Origin: Pseudobacteroides cellulosolvens ATCC 35603 = DSM 2933
GTDB taxonomy: Bacteria; Bacillota; Clostridia; Acetivibrionales; DSM-2933
Length of the DNA: 64,000 nt
Assembly: GCF_001262605.1 (NCBI RefSeq)
Contig: NZ_LGTC01000001.1
Span: 4,598,001 to 4,662,000 of the forward strand
Direction of reading: 5' to 3'
Shown: piece after piece, positions 36,401 through 45,464 of the stretch
Layout of the letters: every line of letters starts with the position of its first letter
Position numbering within the stretch: the stretch's first letter is position 1
Notes under the pieces: model-generated
Databases searched by the model: none
Told to the model about the DNA's origin: nothing
The model's input: only the letters and a program-made list of their open reading frames with translations
Made by a program: the position numbers and the translations under genes

Positions 36401-38359
36401 ATGAAAAAAACAAAAAGAATAATTTCGTTAGTTGCCATACTAGCAATGCTTTCCATGTATTGTTTTTCATTTAACATGGGATCCACTTCATATGCTGTAG
36501 ATAGCAACAACGATGACTGGCTTCATTGTGAAGGCGACAAGGTTGTTGATATGAACGGAAATGAAGTATGGCTGACAGGTGCAAACTGGTTTGGCTTTAA
36601 CTGCAGTGAAAATGTTTTCCATGGTGCATGGTACGATGTTAAAAACATTTTGAAAGCCGTAGCTGATAGAGGAATAGGTTTATTGAGAATACCAATTTCT
36701 ACTGAGCTTTTATACAGTTGGATGATCGGAAAACCAAATAAGGTTTCCAGTGTAACAGCTGCTAATGACCCGCCATACATGGTTATGAATCCTGATTTTT
36801 ATGATCCTGCAACCAAAGGTCCAAAAAACAGCATGGAAATTTTCGATATCATTATGGGATATTGTAAAGAACTTGGTATAAAGGTAATGATAGATGTACA
36901 TAGCCCTGATGCCAATAACTCCGGCCATATGTATAACATTTGGTATGGTCTCGAAACAGAAACGGCAGGAACTGTAACAACAAAGATGTGGATTGATACT
37001 TTAGTATGGTTGACTGATAAATACAAAAATGATGATACCATTCTTGCAATAGATTTAAAGAACGAGCCTCATGGATCACGCGGCTACTCAGGTCCATGCC
37101 CTTCCGATATTGCAAAATGGGATGACTCTACAGATGAAAACAACTGGAAATATGCATCAGAACAGTGCGGTAAGGCAATACTCAAAGCTAACCCAAAAAT
37201 GCTTATTGTTATAGAAGGTATTCAGGTATACCCAAGAACTGAAAAAGGCTATACTTTTGATGATCCTGATGTTTGGGGAGCCAGTGGTGATGCAGCTGTA
37301 TATCATAATGCATGGTGGGGCGGAAACCTAAGAGGTGTTAAGGATCATCCTGTTGATTTTGGCTCTCCTGCATTAAATAAGCAAATTATATATTCTCCCC
37401 ATGATTATGGTCCTTCAGTTTACAATCAGCCATGGTTTGATAAGGATTTCACTACCCAGACATTATTGGATGACTATTGGTATGATACATGGGCATATAT
37501 CGATGACAAAAAAATTGCTCCACTTCTCATTGGTGAATGGGGAGGACATATGGACGCAGGAAAGAACCAGAAATGGATGACACTTTTAAGAGATTACATG
37601 ATTAAAAACCGAATTAACCATACATTCTGGTGTATAAATCCCAATTCAGGCGATACCGGTGGACTTGTAGGTAATGATTGGTCTACATGGGATGAAAGCA
37701 AATATGGGTTATTCAAGCCTTCATTATGGCAATCAGGCGGTAAATTTGTCGGGCTTGATCATCAGGTACCACTTGGCAAAAACGGAATTTCTTTAGGAGA
37801 ATATTTGGGGAATCCATCTTCACCAAAAGATACTCCTACACCAACAACTTCCAAGAATGTGAGCCCAACTCCAACACCTACTAAGCCTACAATTGGAACA
37901 GACAAAATTTCTGGATATATTTCATCTGAGGTTAGCTCATCCAGTTCAGAAATAAAGAAGGGCTTCAAGGTTGAAATAGATGGTACAGCGGTTTCTGCTA
38001 CAACTAATGCATCAGGTTATTTTGAAATCACAGCTCTGCCTGAAGCTGCAAGCAGCTTTACCATTAAGATAAGCAAACCCGGATATCTCTCAAGAGAAAT
38101 TGCAGGCATTAAAAAGAATGGTACTATAGGTACGCAAAGCACTCCGATAGTAATATGGGTAGGAGATATTAAAACACCTCAGGATGGAGTCATCAATATG
38201 ACAGATATCATTGAGGTAGCCAAGGTATTCGGCAGCGTTACAGATGACGGCAAGTATGATTCTGCTTGTGACACTAATCTTGATGGAGCAGTTAACATGG
38301 CTGATATCGTAAATATAGCCAAACACTTTAATGCAACAACTGCAAGCTATACAAATTAA
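36401..38359 (+). CDS. Cellulosomal GH5 endoglucanase with X-module and type II-like dockerin
   Basis: Secreted 652-residue enzyme. Order: signal peptide (about 1-32); GH5 catalytic domain (about 40-455), with acid/base Glu in IDLKNEPHG and nucleophile Glu in LLIGEWGGH; a Thr/Pro linker; an X-module (about 500-580, GFKVEIDGTAVSATTNASGY then FEITALP); and a dockerin (about 582-648). The second dockerin loop is canonical (DTNLDGAVNMAD). The first, in KTPQDGVINMTDI, is less standard. The X-dockerin pair resembles the C-terminus of the C. thermocellum CipA scaffoldin, yet here it is on an enzyme, so it should bind type II cohesins directly. It would cut beta-1,4-glucan. Confidence 0.92.
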   Translation: MKKTKRIISLVAILAMLSMYCFSFNMGSTSYAVDSNNDDWLHCEGDKVVDMNGNEVWLTGANWFGFNCSENVFHGAWYDVKNILKAVADRGIGLLRIPISTELLYSWMIGKPNKVSSVTAANDPPYMVMNPDFYDPATKGPKNSMEIFDIIMGYCKELGIKVMIDVHSPDANNSGHMYNIWYGLETETAGTVTTKMWIDTLVWLTDKYKNDDTILAIDLKNEPHGSRGYSGPCPSDIAKWDDSTDENNWKYASEQCGKAILKANPKMLIVIEGIQVYPRTEKGYTFDDPDVWGASGDAAVYHNAWWGGNLRGVKDHPVDFGSPALNKQIIYSPHDYGPSVYNQPWFDKDFTTQTLLDDYWYDTWAYIDDKKIAPLLIGEWGGHMDAGKNQKWMTLLRDYMIKNRINHTFWCINPNSGDTGGLVGNDWSTWDESKYGLFKPSLWQSGGKFVGLDHQVPLGKNGISLGEYLGNPSSPKDTPTPTTSKNVSPTPTPTKPTIGTDKISGYISSEVSSSSSEIKKGFKVEIDGTAVSATTNASGYFEITALPEAASSFTIKISKPGYLSREIAGIKKNGTIGTQSTPIVIWVGDIKTPQDGVINMTDIIEVAKVFGSVTDDGKYDSACDTNLDGAVNMADIVNIAKHFNATTASYTN

Positions 38360-38392
38360 GGCATGATTAAAATATTGTTTCCCGTTTGGGAC
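38360..38392. repeat. Dispersed palindromic element, half copy
   Basis: GGCATGATTAAAATATT, then TTTCCCGTTT, matches the left arm of 24847-24944 with few changes (GGCATGATTGAAATATT, then TTCCCGTTTT). The rest of the element is absent. It starts exactly at the cellulase stop codon. Confidence 0.55.
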
Positions 38393-38417
38393 AGCCTAAA
38401 CTACATATAAATGTGAG

Positions 38418-38461
38418 AGAGCCTCCTGCTAAGAATTACTGAACTTTCAGCAGGAGGCTCT
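38418..38461 (+). terminator. Rho-independent terminator after the GH5 gene
   Basis: AGAGCCTCCTGCT (38418-38430) and AGCAGGAGGCTCT (38449-38461) form a perfect 13-base stem with an 18-base loop, followed by TTAATTT. It is the strongest hairpin in this part and also faces the convergent gene at 38506. Confidence 0.85.
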
Positions 38462-38505
38462 TAATTTACTTTAATCCAAGTTTGCTCTTACTTCATTGAT
38501 CACCA

Positions 38506-39690
38506 TTAATCTGAAGCAACTTTTATCTTTGTGACCATCGGAATCTTTTCAATTATTTCTTCTTTTCCATTTTTCAAAATTCTTATTACATAATTACCAT
38601 TTGTATAAACTATATTTCCATTACCCTCAATATCAAAATCCAATACTCCCTTTTTAATGCTGGTCACTTTTCCATTTGAGTCCATCTTAACCAATTCCCA
38701 ATTCCTTGGTGCAAAACCGGGATACTTCTCTCCTGAATCCATATTCTCCTTCAATGTTTTTTCTACATTGATGAGATTACCCTCTATAAAAATATCCTCC
38801 TGAGATTTTTCTCTAATCTTGGCAGGATTATTTCCTTTTGTCCTGAGGTTCTGCCCGGAATATCTCATGGAAAATATATTCATCCATGAAAATATTGCCC
38901 TTAATAACCTGAACGGGAAAAGAAATATATCCTTTATTGTTTGACCCAGACTTATATTATTGTCATCAAGGTATGGTCTTTTAATAAAAAGTAAATTACC
39001 TTCCATGTCTTCTCTCGGTTTTTCAAAATTATATTTGTCATCTGCTATACATTCTTCAACTATTCCTGCATTTAAATCCAGTTTGCAGATAAAACGCTGA
39101 CTGAATGCTATTTCATTATTAGCCTTATCCATACCAATGCCACAGGAATCATAATATAAGATATTTTTGTTTCTTCTTGACCAGAACGGATTTTGGTCCT
39201 TTGACTCACCTTCTGTAATAATTCTATAACTGCCTTTATTAATATCAATTAATGCAATATGCTTCTCAAAACTCTCTTCACTAATGGAAACAACCGCCTG
39301 GCCACTGCCTTCATGATAATCTATTCCAGAAAACTCTGTGTTGCTTTTATGAATTATATGTCCTTCATTATTAGAGTCTTGGGATAGATTTTTAGAAAAT
39401 ATACCTGACATGTTATTAACCGTTATTGTGTATATTATTTCATCTGAATTATTGAGAAATGAAATTCCGCTAATGTGGGCTGCAGTATTAGGCATATCAA
39501 TATCCCGTACCATACTATGAACGCCCATAAACCTTGCACCTTGCCCCTCTGTTTTCCAAGAATTCTTTTTCATTATTTCATATCTGTTTTTGTTGTATTT
39601 CTCTAGATATTCACTTGTATAATATGTAAGCTTTGCCCCATCAATCTTACCTATTTTGCCTTCAGATGCAAAAATTATCTTTTGACCCAT
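38506..39690 (-). CDS. Hypothetical protein, possible beta-propeller
   Basis: A 394-residue protein without a signal peptide. Repeated strands of the type ISGISFLNNSDEIIYTI, SGIDYHEGSGQAVVSI, DQNPFWSRRNKNILYYDS and FDIEGNGNIVYTNGNYVIR suggest TolB/WD-like propeller blades. A hydrophobic insert (DIFLFPFRLLRAIFSW) near residue 240 may touch a membrane. No catalytic motif is visible. It lies 33 bases downstream of the GNAT gene on the same strand and may be co-transcribed with it and the transporter. Confidence 0.6.
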   Translation of the reverse strand: MGQKIIFASEGKIGKIDGAKLTYYTSEYLEKYNKNRYEIMKKNSWKTEGQGARFMGVHSMVRDIDMPNTAAHISGISFLNNSDEIIYTITVNNMSGIFSKNLSQDSNNEGHIIHKSNTEFSGIDYHEGSGQAVVSISEESFEKHIALIDINKGSYRIITEGESKDQNPFWSRRNKNILYYDSCGIGMDKANNEIAFSQRFICKLDLNAGIVEECIADDKYNFEKPREDMEGNLLFIKRPYLDDNNISLGQTIKDIFLFPFRLLRAIFSWMNIFSMRYSGQNLRTKGNNPAKIREKSQEDIFIEGNLINVEKTLKENMDSGEKYPGFAPRNWELVKMDSNGKVTSIKKGVLDFDIEGNGNIVYTNGNYVIRILKNGKEEIIEKIPMVTKIKVASD

Positions 39691-39723
39691 ATATGCCCCC
39701 TCTAATCTTTTAACCCAAATTTT

Positions 39724-40218
39724 CTACCATAATATCAACTCCATGTCATACCATACAGCCCCTCCATGAGCTGATTTGGATACTCCTTTACTTCGAAAAC
39801 CCAACTTTTCATAAAAGGGAATCAAATCATCCTTGCATGTAAGAACTACTCCTTTTCTTCCTTCCTCTTTTGCAGCATAAATTATGGCACTCATCAATTT
39901 GCCGGCAATTCCTTTTCCTCTATACTCTGCCAATACAGCTAAACCAAATATCATTTGATACTTTCCTTTTTCATTATGCAGCATGGCATTGTCAAACATC
40001 TCATCACTAATTGTTCTTTCATCACTTACCAAACCATTGACAAAGCCAACCATTTCGCCATTATCATCTGCTACATAAAAATGATTGGGAAAAACATTCA
40101 TCCTGTCTGCAATACGGCTTTTTGATGCAGCTTCTGAGACAGGAAAGCATTTTGCTTCAATGTTTGCTATAGAATCAATATCATTTTTATTTCCTCTTCT
40201 AATATTAATATTAATCAT
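39724..40218 (-). CDS. GNAT family N-acetyltransferase
   Basis: Acetyl-CoA-dependent transferase of about 164 residues. The GNAT core is clear: INIRRGNKNDIDSIANIEAKCF at the N-terminus, then the acetyl-CoA loop LAVLAEYRGKGIAGKLMSAII and the late FYEKLGFRSKG. The start at ATG 40216-40218 overlaps the end of the transporter gene by eight bases (ATGATTAA). Substrate unknown; the general form is like that of arylalkylamine or ribosomal-protein acetyltransferases. Confidence 0.85.
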   Translation of the reverse strand: MININIRRGNKNDIDSIANIEAKCFPVSEAASKSRIADRMNVFPNHFYVADDNGEMVGFVNGLVSDERTISDEMFDNAMLHNEKGKYQMIFGLAVLAEYRGKGIAGKLMSAIIYAAKEEGRKGVVLTCKDDLIPFYEKLGFRSKGVSKSAHGGAVWYDMELILW

Positions 40219-41284
40219 TCCTGTTCTTCCATATTCTAAATATACGTACTCCCCCTGCAGCAATAACCTTAAATGCTGCATATGCAGGAACTGCAATAAG
40301 CATTCCGATAAATCCATAGAGAGATGCTGCACCCAGAAATAGTATTATTATGGTCAATGGATGTATGGCAAGCCTTTTACCCATAAGATTAGGTGAAATA
40401 AAGTTTCCCTCTAACTGCTGCACAACTACGGCAACTATTAGAACCTTCAATGCCATGAAAGGACTAACCGAAAGTCCGACAAAGAATGCCGGAACAACGC
40501 CTATTATTGCACCAAGCATAGGTATAAACGAGGTTATCATGACAAGAAAGGCTAGAATAAAAGAATATTTTAAACCTACTATAAGGTAACCTATATAAGA
40601 TAACACACCAAGTATCAATGCAATAAGTGCCTGACCTGTAATATAGTTTGATAATGTTTTATCCGTTTCCTTTATCATGCCTGCAACATTGCTTTTATAT
40701 TTTGCAGGCATAATAGCGATTGTTTTTGCATAAAAATTCCGGTCATCCCTTAAAAGATAAAATAGTATAAACGGGACAACAACCAGAACCGATGCAGCAC
40801 TTGCAACTGCGGAAGCTGCATTTACCACGCCATCTCTAACTGCAGGAAATACGCTCTTTGCATAGGAAGTAAGCTGCTCATTTACTTTCCCTGAAAATAA
40901 TGCTGCAATGTTTTTATTTTTAATAAGCTCATCAGCTTTTATCTTAGCTCTCTCCAAAATTTGCGGCATGTCATCCACAAGCTGCTGTGACTCTTTTACA
41001 ATGAGTGATCCTGCATAGATACCAACCAATGAAAAAATGAGTAAAAACACAAAAAACACAATAAGTATTGACGGTGTTTTCGGCACCTTTTTTTTACACA
41101 GAAACCTTACCATAGGTCTAAAAATATAGTATAACATGAGTGCAAACAGCAAAGGAAAAAACACAATGGCAATAAACTTTTTAAAAGGTGCTATAAAAAA
41201 GTCTATCTGACCTACTAAAAAAATTATGACAAGGAGTATGACTATTCCAATTGAGTACTTAAAGAAGTTATTCTTGATCCACAT
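40211..41284 (-). CDS. AI-2E family membrane transporter/permease
   Basis: A 357-residue membrane protein of the AI-2E (PerM/TqsA/YdbI) family. It has paired N-terminal membrane segments, a long extracytoplasmic helical region (about 90-140), and later segments with the conserved GQALIALILGVLSYIGYLIVGL and MLGAIIGVVPAFFVGL blocks. Members export small molecules or act as ion antiporters; the cargo cannot be told from sequence. It is the first of a probable three-gene transcript with the GNAT and propeller-like genes. Confidence 0.87.
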   Translation of the reverse strand: MWIKNNFFKYSIGIVILLVIIFLVGQIDFFIAPFKKFIAIVFFPLLFALMLYYIFRPMVRFLCKKKVPKTPSILIVFFVFLLIFSLVGIYAGSLIVKESQQLVDDMPQILERAKIKADELIKNKNIAALFSGKVNEQLTSYAKSVFPAVRDGVVNAASAVASAASVLVVVPFILFYLLRDDRNFYAKTIAIMPAKYKSNVAGMIKETDKTLSNYITGQALIALILGVLSYIGYLIVGLKYSFILAFLVMITSFIPMLGAIIGVVPAFFVGLSVSPFMALKVLIVAVVVQQLEGNFISPNLMGKRLAIHPLTIIILFLGAASLYGFIGMLIAVPAYAAFKVIAAGGVRIFRIWKNRND

Positions 41285-41422
41285 AGATACTCTCCCCTTA
41301 TGTAATAATTATCAATAATTTAAAATTAGCCTTTAACGATCAGGTCAATTACTACCAATATAACTGAAATGCTCCAAATAATCAATACCGCTATTTAATA
41401 TGATATTTATTTATCCCTTAAC

Positions 41423-41917
41423 CTACTTAAATTTAACAGGAAACAGCAGTAGCATAATAATTACAATTACAGGTGAGACTCCATAAGCAATTAACGGCCT
41501 CTTATAATGTAATGCCCACATCGGAAACATCATACAGTCCCAAGCCAATGACCACCAAATATTCCACCCATAATTGTAAATTATTCTTCCAAATATACTA
41601 AAAATCAATTCAAAGCCAAAGTAGATTGTTATAAATTTGAAGATATGGAGCACTTGCCCTTTTACTTTTTCCGCGTAGCCTGTTAGAAAAATCAGTACTG
41701 TTAAGGGAAATACAATGAATGTGTAAATAATTTCGCCTAATGAATAGCTAAAAAGCTTAGACTTTAGCTCCCATAACAAGTGGTCATGGTACAAAAAGTT
41801 ATACAAAAGGTTTCCAACTGCCGCTAAAAGCATTGTTGATTGATATTTTTGCCAATTCCTCCAATCACCCCATTTCCATGCAGCAAAAACTGTAAAAACA
41901 ATTATTATAGTATGCAT
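41423..41917 (-). CDS. Membrane protein, CBO0543-like
   Basis: A 164-residue, Trp- and Tyr-rich protein with about five membrane segments, ending in a short basic tail. The WKWGDWRNWQKYQSTML start and NLLYNFLYHDHLLWE block suit the clostridial CBO0543 family, whose function is unknown. Its ATG overlaps the stop of the gene before (TAATG), so the two are translated together. The gene before encodes a related protein. Confidence 0.6.
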   Translation of the reverse strand: MHTIIIVFTVFAAWKWGDWRNWQKYQSTMLLAAVGNLLYNFLYHDHLLWELKSKLFSYSLGEIIYTFIVFPLTVLIFLTGYAEKVKGQVLHIFKFITIYFGFELIFSIFGRIIYNYGWNIWWSLAWDCMMFPMWALHYKRPLIAYGVSPVIVIIMLLLFPVKFK

Positions 41918-42504
41918 TAAGCAATCCTCCCAACATAAAATCCTGCCAGAAAAATTGTACTAATTAAAATAAAATGGAGTATAAACCAGCCAGCTTTGCC
42001 ATACCTTAGCAGTCCTTCATTTATTGGTTTTCTGTTTTCATTTGCCACAATTAGTCCCCCAACATACTCAAACACTAATAGAAATAACCACCACCAGGTA
42101 TAAGAATCCCAAGTGTCCCAAAAGTTTCGATACTTTATTATATTAGTATAATTTTGTACTAATACTTCCCCCAGCATCCCTGAATGGATTAAAGCCCAAT
42201 AGAATGGTATTTTCCATCCCCACTTATTGGGACTATACCTTACTCCCAGCAACACATAAAATGGGAATATAGTGAGTATAGCAAAGAACGGCATTGGAGA
42301 TAAATGCGGAAATAATCTATGAGGAAAGCTATAAAACCCCATCTTTATAAAAATATAACATATTAAATTACCTACAATACCAGTGAGAATAAATAGAATT
42401 CCGTATTGCTTCCAGTTATTTTTTATGACCAAAATTGAGCCTATAGTGGATAAAATAATTGACGCTATATAAATATAGTTTTCCATGTTCCAATTTAAAT
42501 TCAT
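41917..42504 (-). CDS. Membrane protein, CBO0543-like
   Basis: About 195 residues with six probable membrane segments and many aromatic residues (YTWWWLFLLVFEYVGG). Its build resembles the following gene, suggesting an old duplication. I start it at the ATG 42502-42504, which has GGTGA seven bases upstream; an ATG seven codons earlier lacks a ribosome site. Function unknown. The 320-base gap before it contains a terminator (42731-42773) and otherwise no supported gene. Confidence 0.6.
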   Translation of the reverse strand: MNLNWNMENYIYIASIILSTIGSILVIKNNWKQYGILFILTGIVGNLICYIFIKMGFYSFPHRLFPHLSPMPFFAILTIFPFYVLLGVRYSPNKWGWKIPFYWALIHSGMLGEVLVQNYTNIIKYRNFWDTWDSYTWWWLFLLVFEYVGGLIVANENRKPINEGLLRYGKAGWFILHFILISTIFLAGFYVGRIA

Positions 42505-42730
42505 TAAATATTCACCATTCTTCATTAGAAAGTATCAGTCCAAACTTATTTTAGGCCTTGATAAGTATCACAAACGCAGGAATTACCGTGTCTAAAGCAG
42601 CCAGTGCTCCTTATGCTTATGAGTCTCATCTTTATATAATTTCCACATACAAGAAAATTAATCAAACATTTTTTCACTTATAGTTTACCCCTTATTTTAC
42701 CGAATACAAATAGTCCCATGAATAAACAAT

Positions 42731-42773
42731 AAAAAATCTCCCCAAAAGCATTTTTGCTTTCAGGGAGGTTTTT
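42731..42773 (-). terminator. Terminator of the MoxR-Bat operon
   Basis: AAAAAATCTCCC (42731-42742) and GGGAGGTTTTT (42763-42773) form the outer stem, and AAAGCA/TGCTTT an inner one. Runs of A and T flank both sides. It lies 72 bases past the last gene of the operon. Confidence 0.82.
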
Positions 42774-42844
42774 ATTGTCATACCATCCATATTAAATGTA
42801 ACAAATCCATTGAAACCAATTAATTTTTACACTTTTAATATAAA

Positions 42845-44521
42845 TCACAAGCTTTTACTATTCATAAGCTTCTTATATATTTCCTTTATCTTTCCTTTAA
42901 GATACAGCTTATCTTGATTAGAAGGCTCTTTCTTATTTTCCATATAGTCCATAACCTCAAGCACCGGATTCACAAGTTCGCAGTCGGAAAGCTTGTCAAT
43001 GATCAATCTTCTTGGGCTGGCCTTCAAGCTTATATTAAAACGGTATTTAATCATATTATTGAATATATTATAAATTTCATTGTGATCGTCTGCATTATTT
43101 AACTGCTTGTAAAAATAGAAAAGATTTCTATCCTGCTTCTTTTGATATGAAATTAGCCAAAAAGCTGCAGCTGCAACAATTAATAGGAATATAAAAATCG
43201 CTAAACCGATAATAACGTTATTCTTTTTAAACTTAAGAGTCATATATCCGTCATTCTTCGGTTCATAGCTTACCTGGTCAATTTTTATTGTCTCAATAGG
43301 TGCTGAAGACGAACCTCCATTAATTCCAGATTGGGCTTGAAATTGATTTTGAGGCATATCACCCTTTACCCTTATAGTTGTACCGGGTATTTCTGCCTTC
43401 TCATAATCTCCTGATTTGGGGTTGAAAAACGGTATATAAACAGGTTCAATTTTGATATCGCCGTTTTTTTCAGGAACCAATATAATTTCAAACTCCTTTT
43501 TGACATTATACTTATTGTCCACTATGCCTTCTTCTGCTTTCTTCTCGGTTTCATATACGGAAAATCCCGGTAAGGAGTCTTTTATGAGCTTTTTCACACC
43601 ATCTAAGCTGCAATCACCTGATAAGGTCACATTTAAGGCAAGTGAATCTTTTAAATCTATCTCCTGCTTGCTATACTTTGCCTCTACACTTAAATTTCCA
43701 ACTATACCGAAAAAATCCCCAGGCTGATTATTTAAGGGAAGCGACTTAACTTTTATTTCTTTTGCATCTGTTTGCATGTAAAACGGCTTGGATGAAGAGA
43801 AAAAATCCCCTGTACTTACATTAGCCTGAAATTTAAATGAAGGTATAGTAAATGTACCTGCCTTTGTCGGAGATAAATACATTTGCTTGGCTTCATATTT
43901 GACATATTTTTTGCCGTTAACATAAACATAATCTGCCTTCAATTTATCTTCGGGGATTTCCTTTTTAATAAATCCATTTATATCGGTTTTATCCAGAAGC
44001 CCGAAATTCTCTATGCTATATCGCGAATAGAGCTCATATGTCAGGACAACCTTCTGACCTAAATATATCTCATTATCTGAGAGGATGGTCTTGACAAATA
44101 TGTCTCTGGCTTCTTCATCCTGCGTACTATTTCCTTCCACTACTTCTATCTGAAGCACATTAGTCTGGTAGGTGTTCCCATTGTAATTGACATTTCCGCA
44201 AAGAGTAAATTTCCCTGCTTTCTTGGGCATTATAGTATAGTTAAAACTCCTCTGTATAGTGGCATCTCCATTGATTACCTGAGTGGAAACAGAGGTATTT
44301 TTCGAAACAACATCAAAATCCTCAATGCCCTGAATGTTGGTTACTTCACCGTCCTGTGCATCTATAATCGATAAAGCCAGATTGGCACTTTCACCCCTGC
44401 TTAATTTAATGCTGTCAATATCAAGACGAAACTGAGGCTCCTTCGCATGAACATTTGCCTGCAATAAAAAGATACCTGCTATAATTATAAATAATAAAGT
44501 ACTTATTCTTTTACCAGTCAT
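42845..44521 (-). CDS. BatD-like oxygen-tolerance family protein
   Basis: Exported membrane protein of about 558 residues: signal peptide, then several Ig-like beta domains (for example ESANLALSIIDAQDGEVTNIQG and LDGVKKLIKDSLPGFSVYE). One membrane segment follows near residue 430, then a cytoplasmic C-terminal part of about 110 residues. This matches BatD (DUF7507/BatD family). With the VWA, TPR and MoxR partners it likely forms an envelope complex; the function in Clostridia is not established. Start chosen at ATG 44519-44521 with GGGGG six bases upstream, overlapping the TPR gene by 11 bases. Confidence 0.82.
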   Translation of the reverse strand: MTGKRISTLLFIIIAGIFLLQANVHAKEPQFRLDIDSIKLSRGESANLALSIIDAQDGEVTNIQGIEDFDVVSKNTSVSTQVINGDATIQRSFNYTIMPKKAGKFTLCGNVNYNGNTYQTNVLQIEVVEGNSTQDEEARDIFVKTILSDNEIYLGQKVVLTYELYSRYSIENFGLLDKTDINGFIKKEIPEDKLKADYVYVNGKKYVKYEAKQMYLSPTKAGTFTIPSFKFQANVSTGDFFSSSKPFYMQTDAKEIKVKSLPLNNQPGDFFGIVGNLSVEAKYSKQEIDLKDSLALNVTLSGDCSLDGVKKLIKDSLPGFSVYETEKKAEEGIVDNKYNVKKEFEIILVPEKNGDIKIEPVYIPFFNPKSGDYEKAEIPGTTIRVKGDMPQNQFQAQSGINGGSSSAPIETIKIDQVSYEPKNDGYMTLKFKKNNVIIGLAIFIFLLIVAAAAFWLISYQKKQDRNLFYFYKQLNNADDHNEIYNIFNNMIKYRFNISLKASPRRLIIDKLSDCELVNPVLEVMDYMENKKEPSNQDKLYLKGKIKEIYKKLMNSKSL

Positions 44522-45464
44522 GTTCTGCCCCCTTACCACTATTCTTTACTTCCTGGTTGTTCTTAAGGCTTTCTTCTTCCTGCTGTTCCAACATCTCAAG
44601 AACCCTTTGTGCCTGGGCGATAGCTTCTTTGTCCTGTCCATTTTCCGCTTCGCTCAAGCTGGAACTGTTATTTTTATTGCTCTTGTCTTTATTTTGCTCT
44701 GCGTTTTGACTTTTATTTTGTCCATCTTTATTATCGCTTCCCTTATCATCTTTCGAATTCTGGTCCTTATTATCTTGTTTATTATCTTGTTTATTATCTT
44801 GTTTATTATCTTGTTTATTATCCTGTTTATTGTCTTGTTTATTGTCTTGTTTTTTGTCTTGTTTGCTACCTTCTTGGTTGTCTTTGTTTTGATTTTCCTG
44901 GTTATTCTTGTTTTCCTTATTATTTTGGTCTTCCTTATTATCATTATTATTTTCACTGTCTTGGTGATTCTGATCGTTTTTATTCTGCAGTTCATTAATC
45001 TTTTTTTGTACGTACTCGTAATTATATTTTAAATCAACATTCTCAGGAAATTTAATAATTCCCTGCTTATAGATCTCTGCTGCTTGTTGATAAAACTTCA
45101 ACTTCCCATTTGGTTCGCTGGCATTATCACCTAACTTCAGGTTGGAGTTCCCTGTTTTCAAATACCTTTCCACATTCTGGATAGCTTTTTCGTAATACTT
45201 CAAAGCCTCTTCATAGTTGTTTAATTGATATGCTGCAAGCCCTGAATTCCGATTTAATCGCTCATCATCAGGCTTTTGTGTAAGTCCAGCCTTATAAGCA
45301 TCCAAAGCCTTATCATATTTTTTAACTATATAATGACGGTTTCCATTGATAAGTGCTTCAAGATGGTCATTATTAAAATCAATTACTCCTGTAAAAAACA
45401 TTATCATCATTATAATTGCCAGAAATCCTGAAACAAGGAACGCTGGGATTAATACCTTTTTCAT
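44511..45464 (-). CDS. TPR protein with charged low-complexity region (BatC-like)
   Basis: A 317-residue protein with an N-terminal membrane anchor (about 5-27), then TPR helices (about 40-165; YDKALDAYKAGLTQKPDDERLN and YEEALKYYEKAI). A Lys/Gln/Asp/Asn region (about 165-265) follows, containing seven KQDN units in a row, then an acidic coiled end (QRVLEMLEQQEEESLKNNQ). TPRs bind partner proteins, here probably the VWA proteins of the same operon. It overlaps both neighbours by a few bases. Confidence 0.83.
   Translation of the reverse strand: MKKVLIPAFLVSGFLAIIMMIMFFTGVIDFNNDHLEALINGNRHYIVKKYDKALDAYKAGLTQKPDDERLNRNSGLAAYQLNNYEEALKYYEKAIQNVERYLKTGNSNLKLGDNASEPNGKLKFYQQAAEIYKQGIIKFPENVDLKYNYEYVQKKINELQNKNDQNHQDSENNNDNKEDQNNKENKNNQENQNKDNQEGSKQDKKQDNKQDNKQDNKQDNKQDNKQDNKQDNKDQNSKDDKGSDNKDGQNKSQNAEQNKDKSNKNNSSSLSEAENGQDKEAIAQAQRVLEMLEQQEEESLKNNQEVKNSGKGAEHDW
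44767..44872. repeat. Tandem 12-bp repeat inside the TPR gene
   Basis: About eight copies of a 12-base unit of the form TTATCTTGTTTA, drifting at one end (cytosine or guanine changes), encode the KQDN repeats. Because the unit is a multiple of three, gain or loss of copies keeps the frame. Confidence 0.88.

Noticed and set aside
42560..42680. Short stretch reading ITNAGITVSKAASAPYAYES, possible gene relic, or a c-di-GMP riboswitch
   Set aside because: About 40 codons from a TTG without a clear ribosome site, no family recognised, and the riboswitch core is absent on both strands.
44520..45032. Plus-strand open frame of Ile, Leu and Phe that looks like a membrane protein
   Set aside because: It is antisense to the TPR gene and its Lys/Gln/Asp repeat. 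The real gene is well supported by its operon and overlaps.
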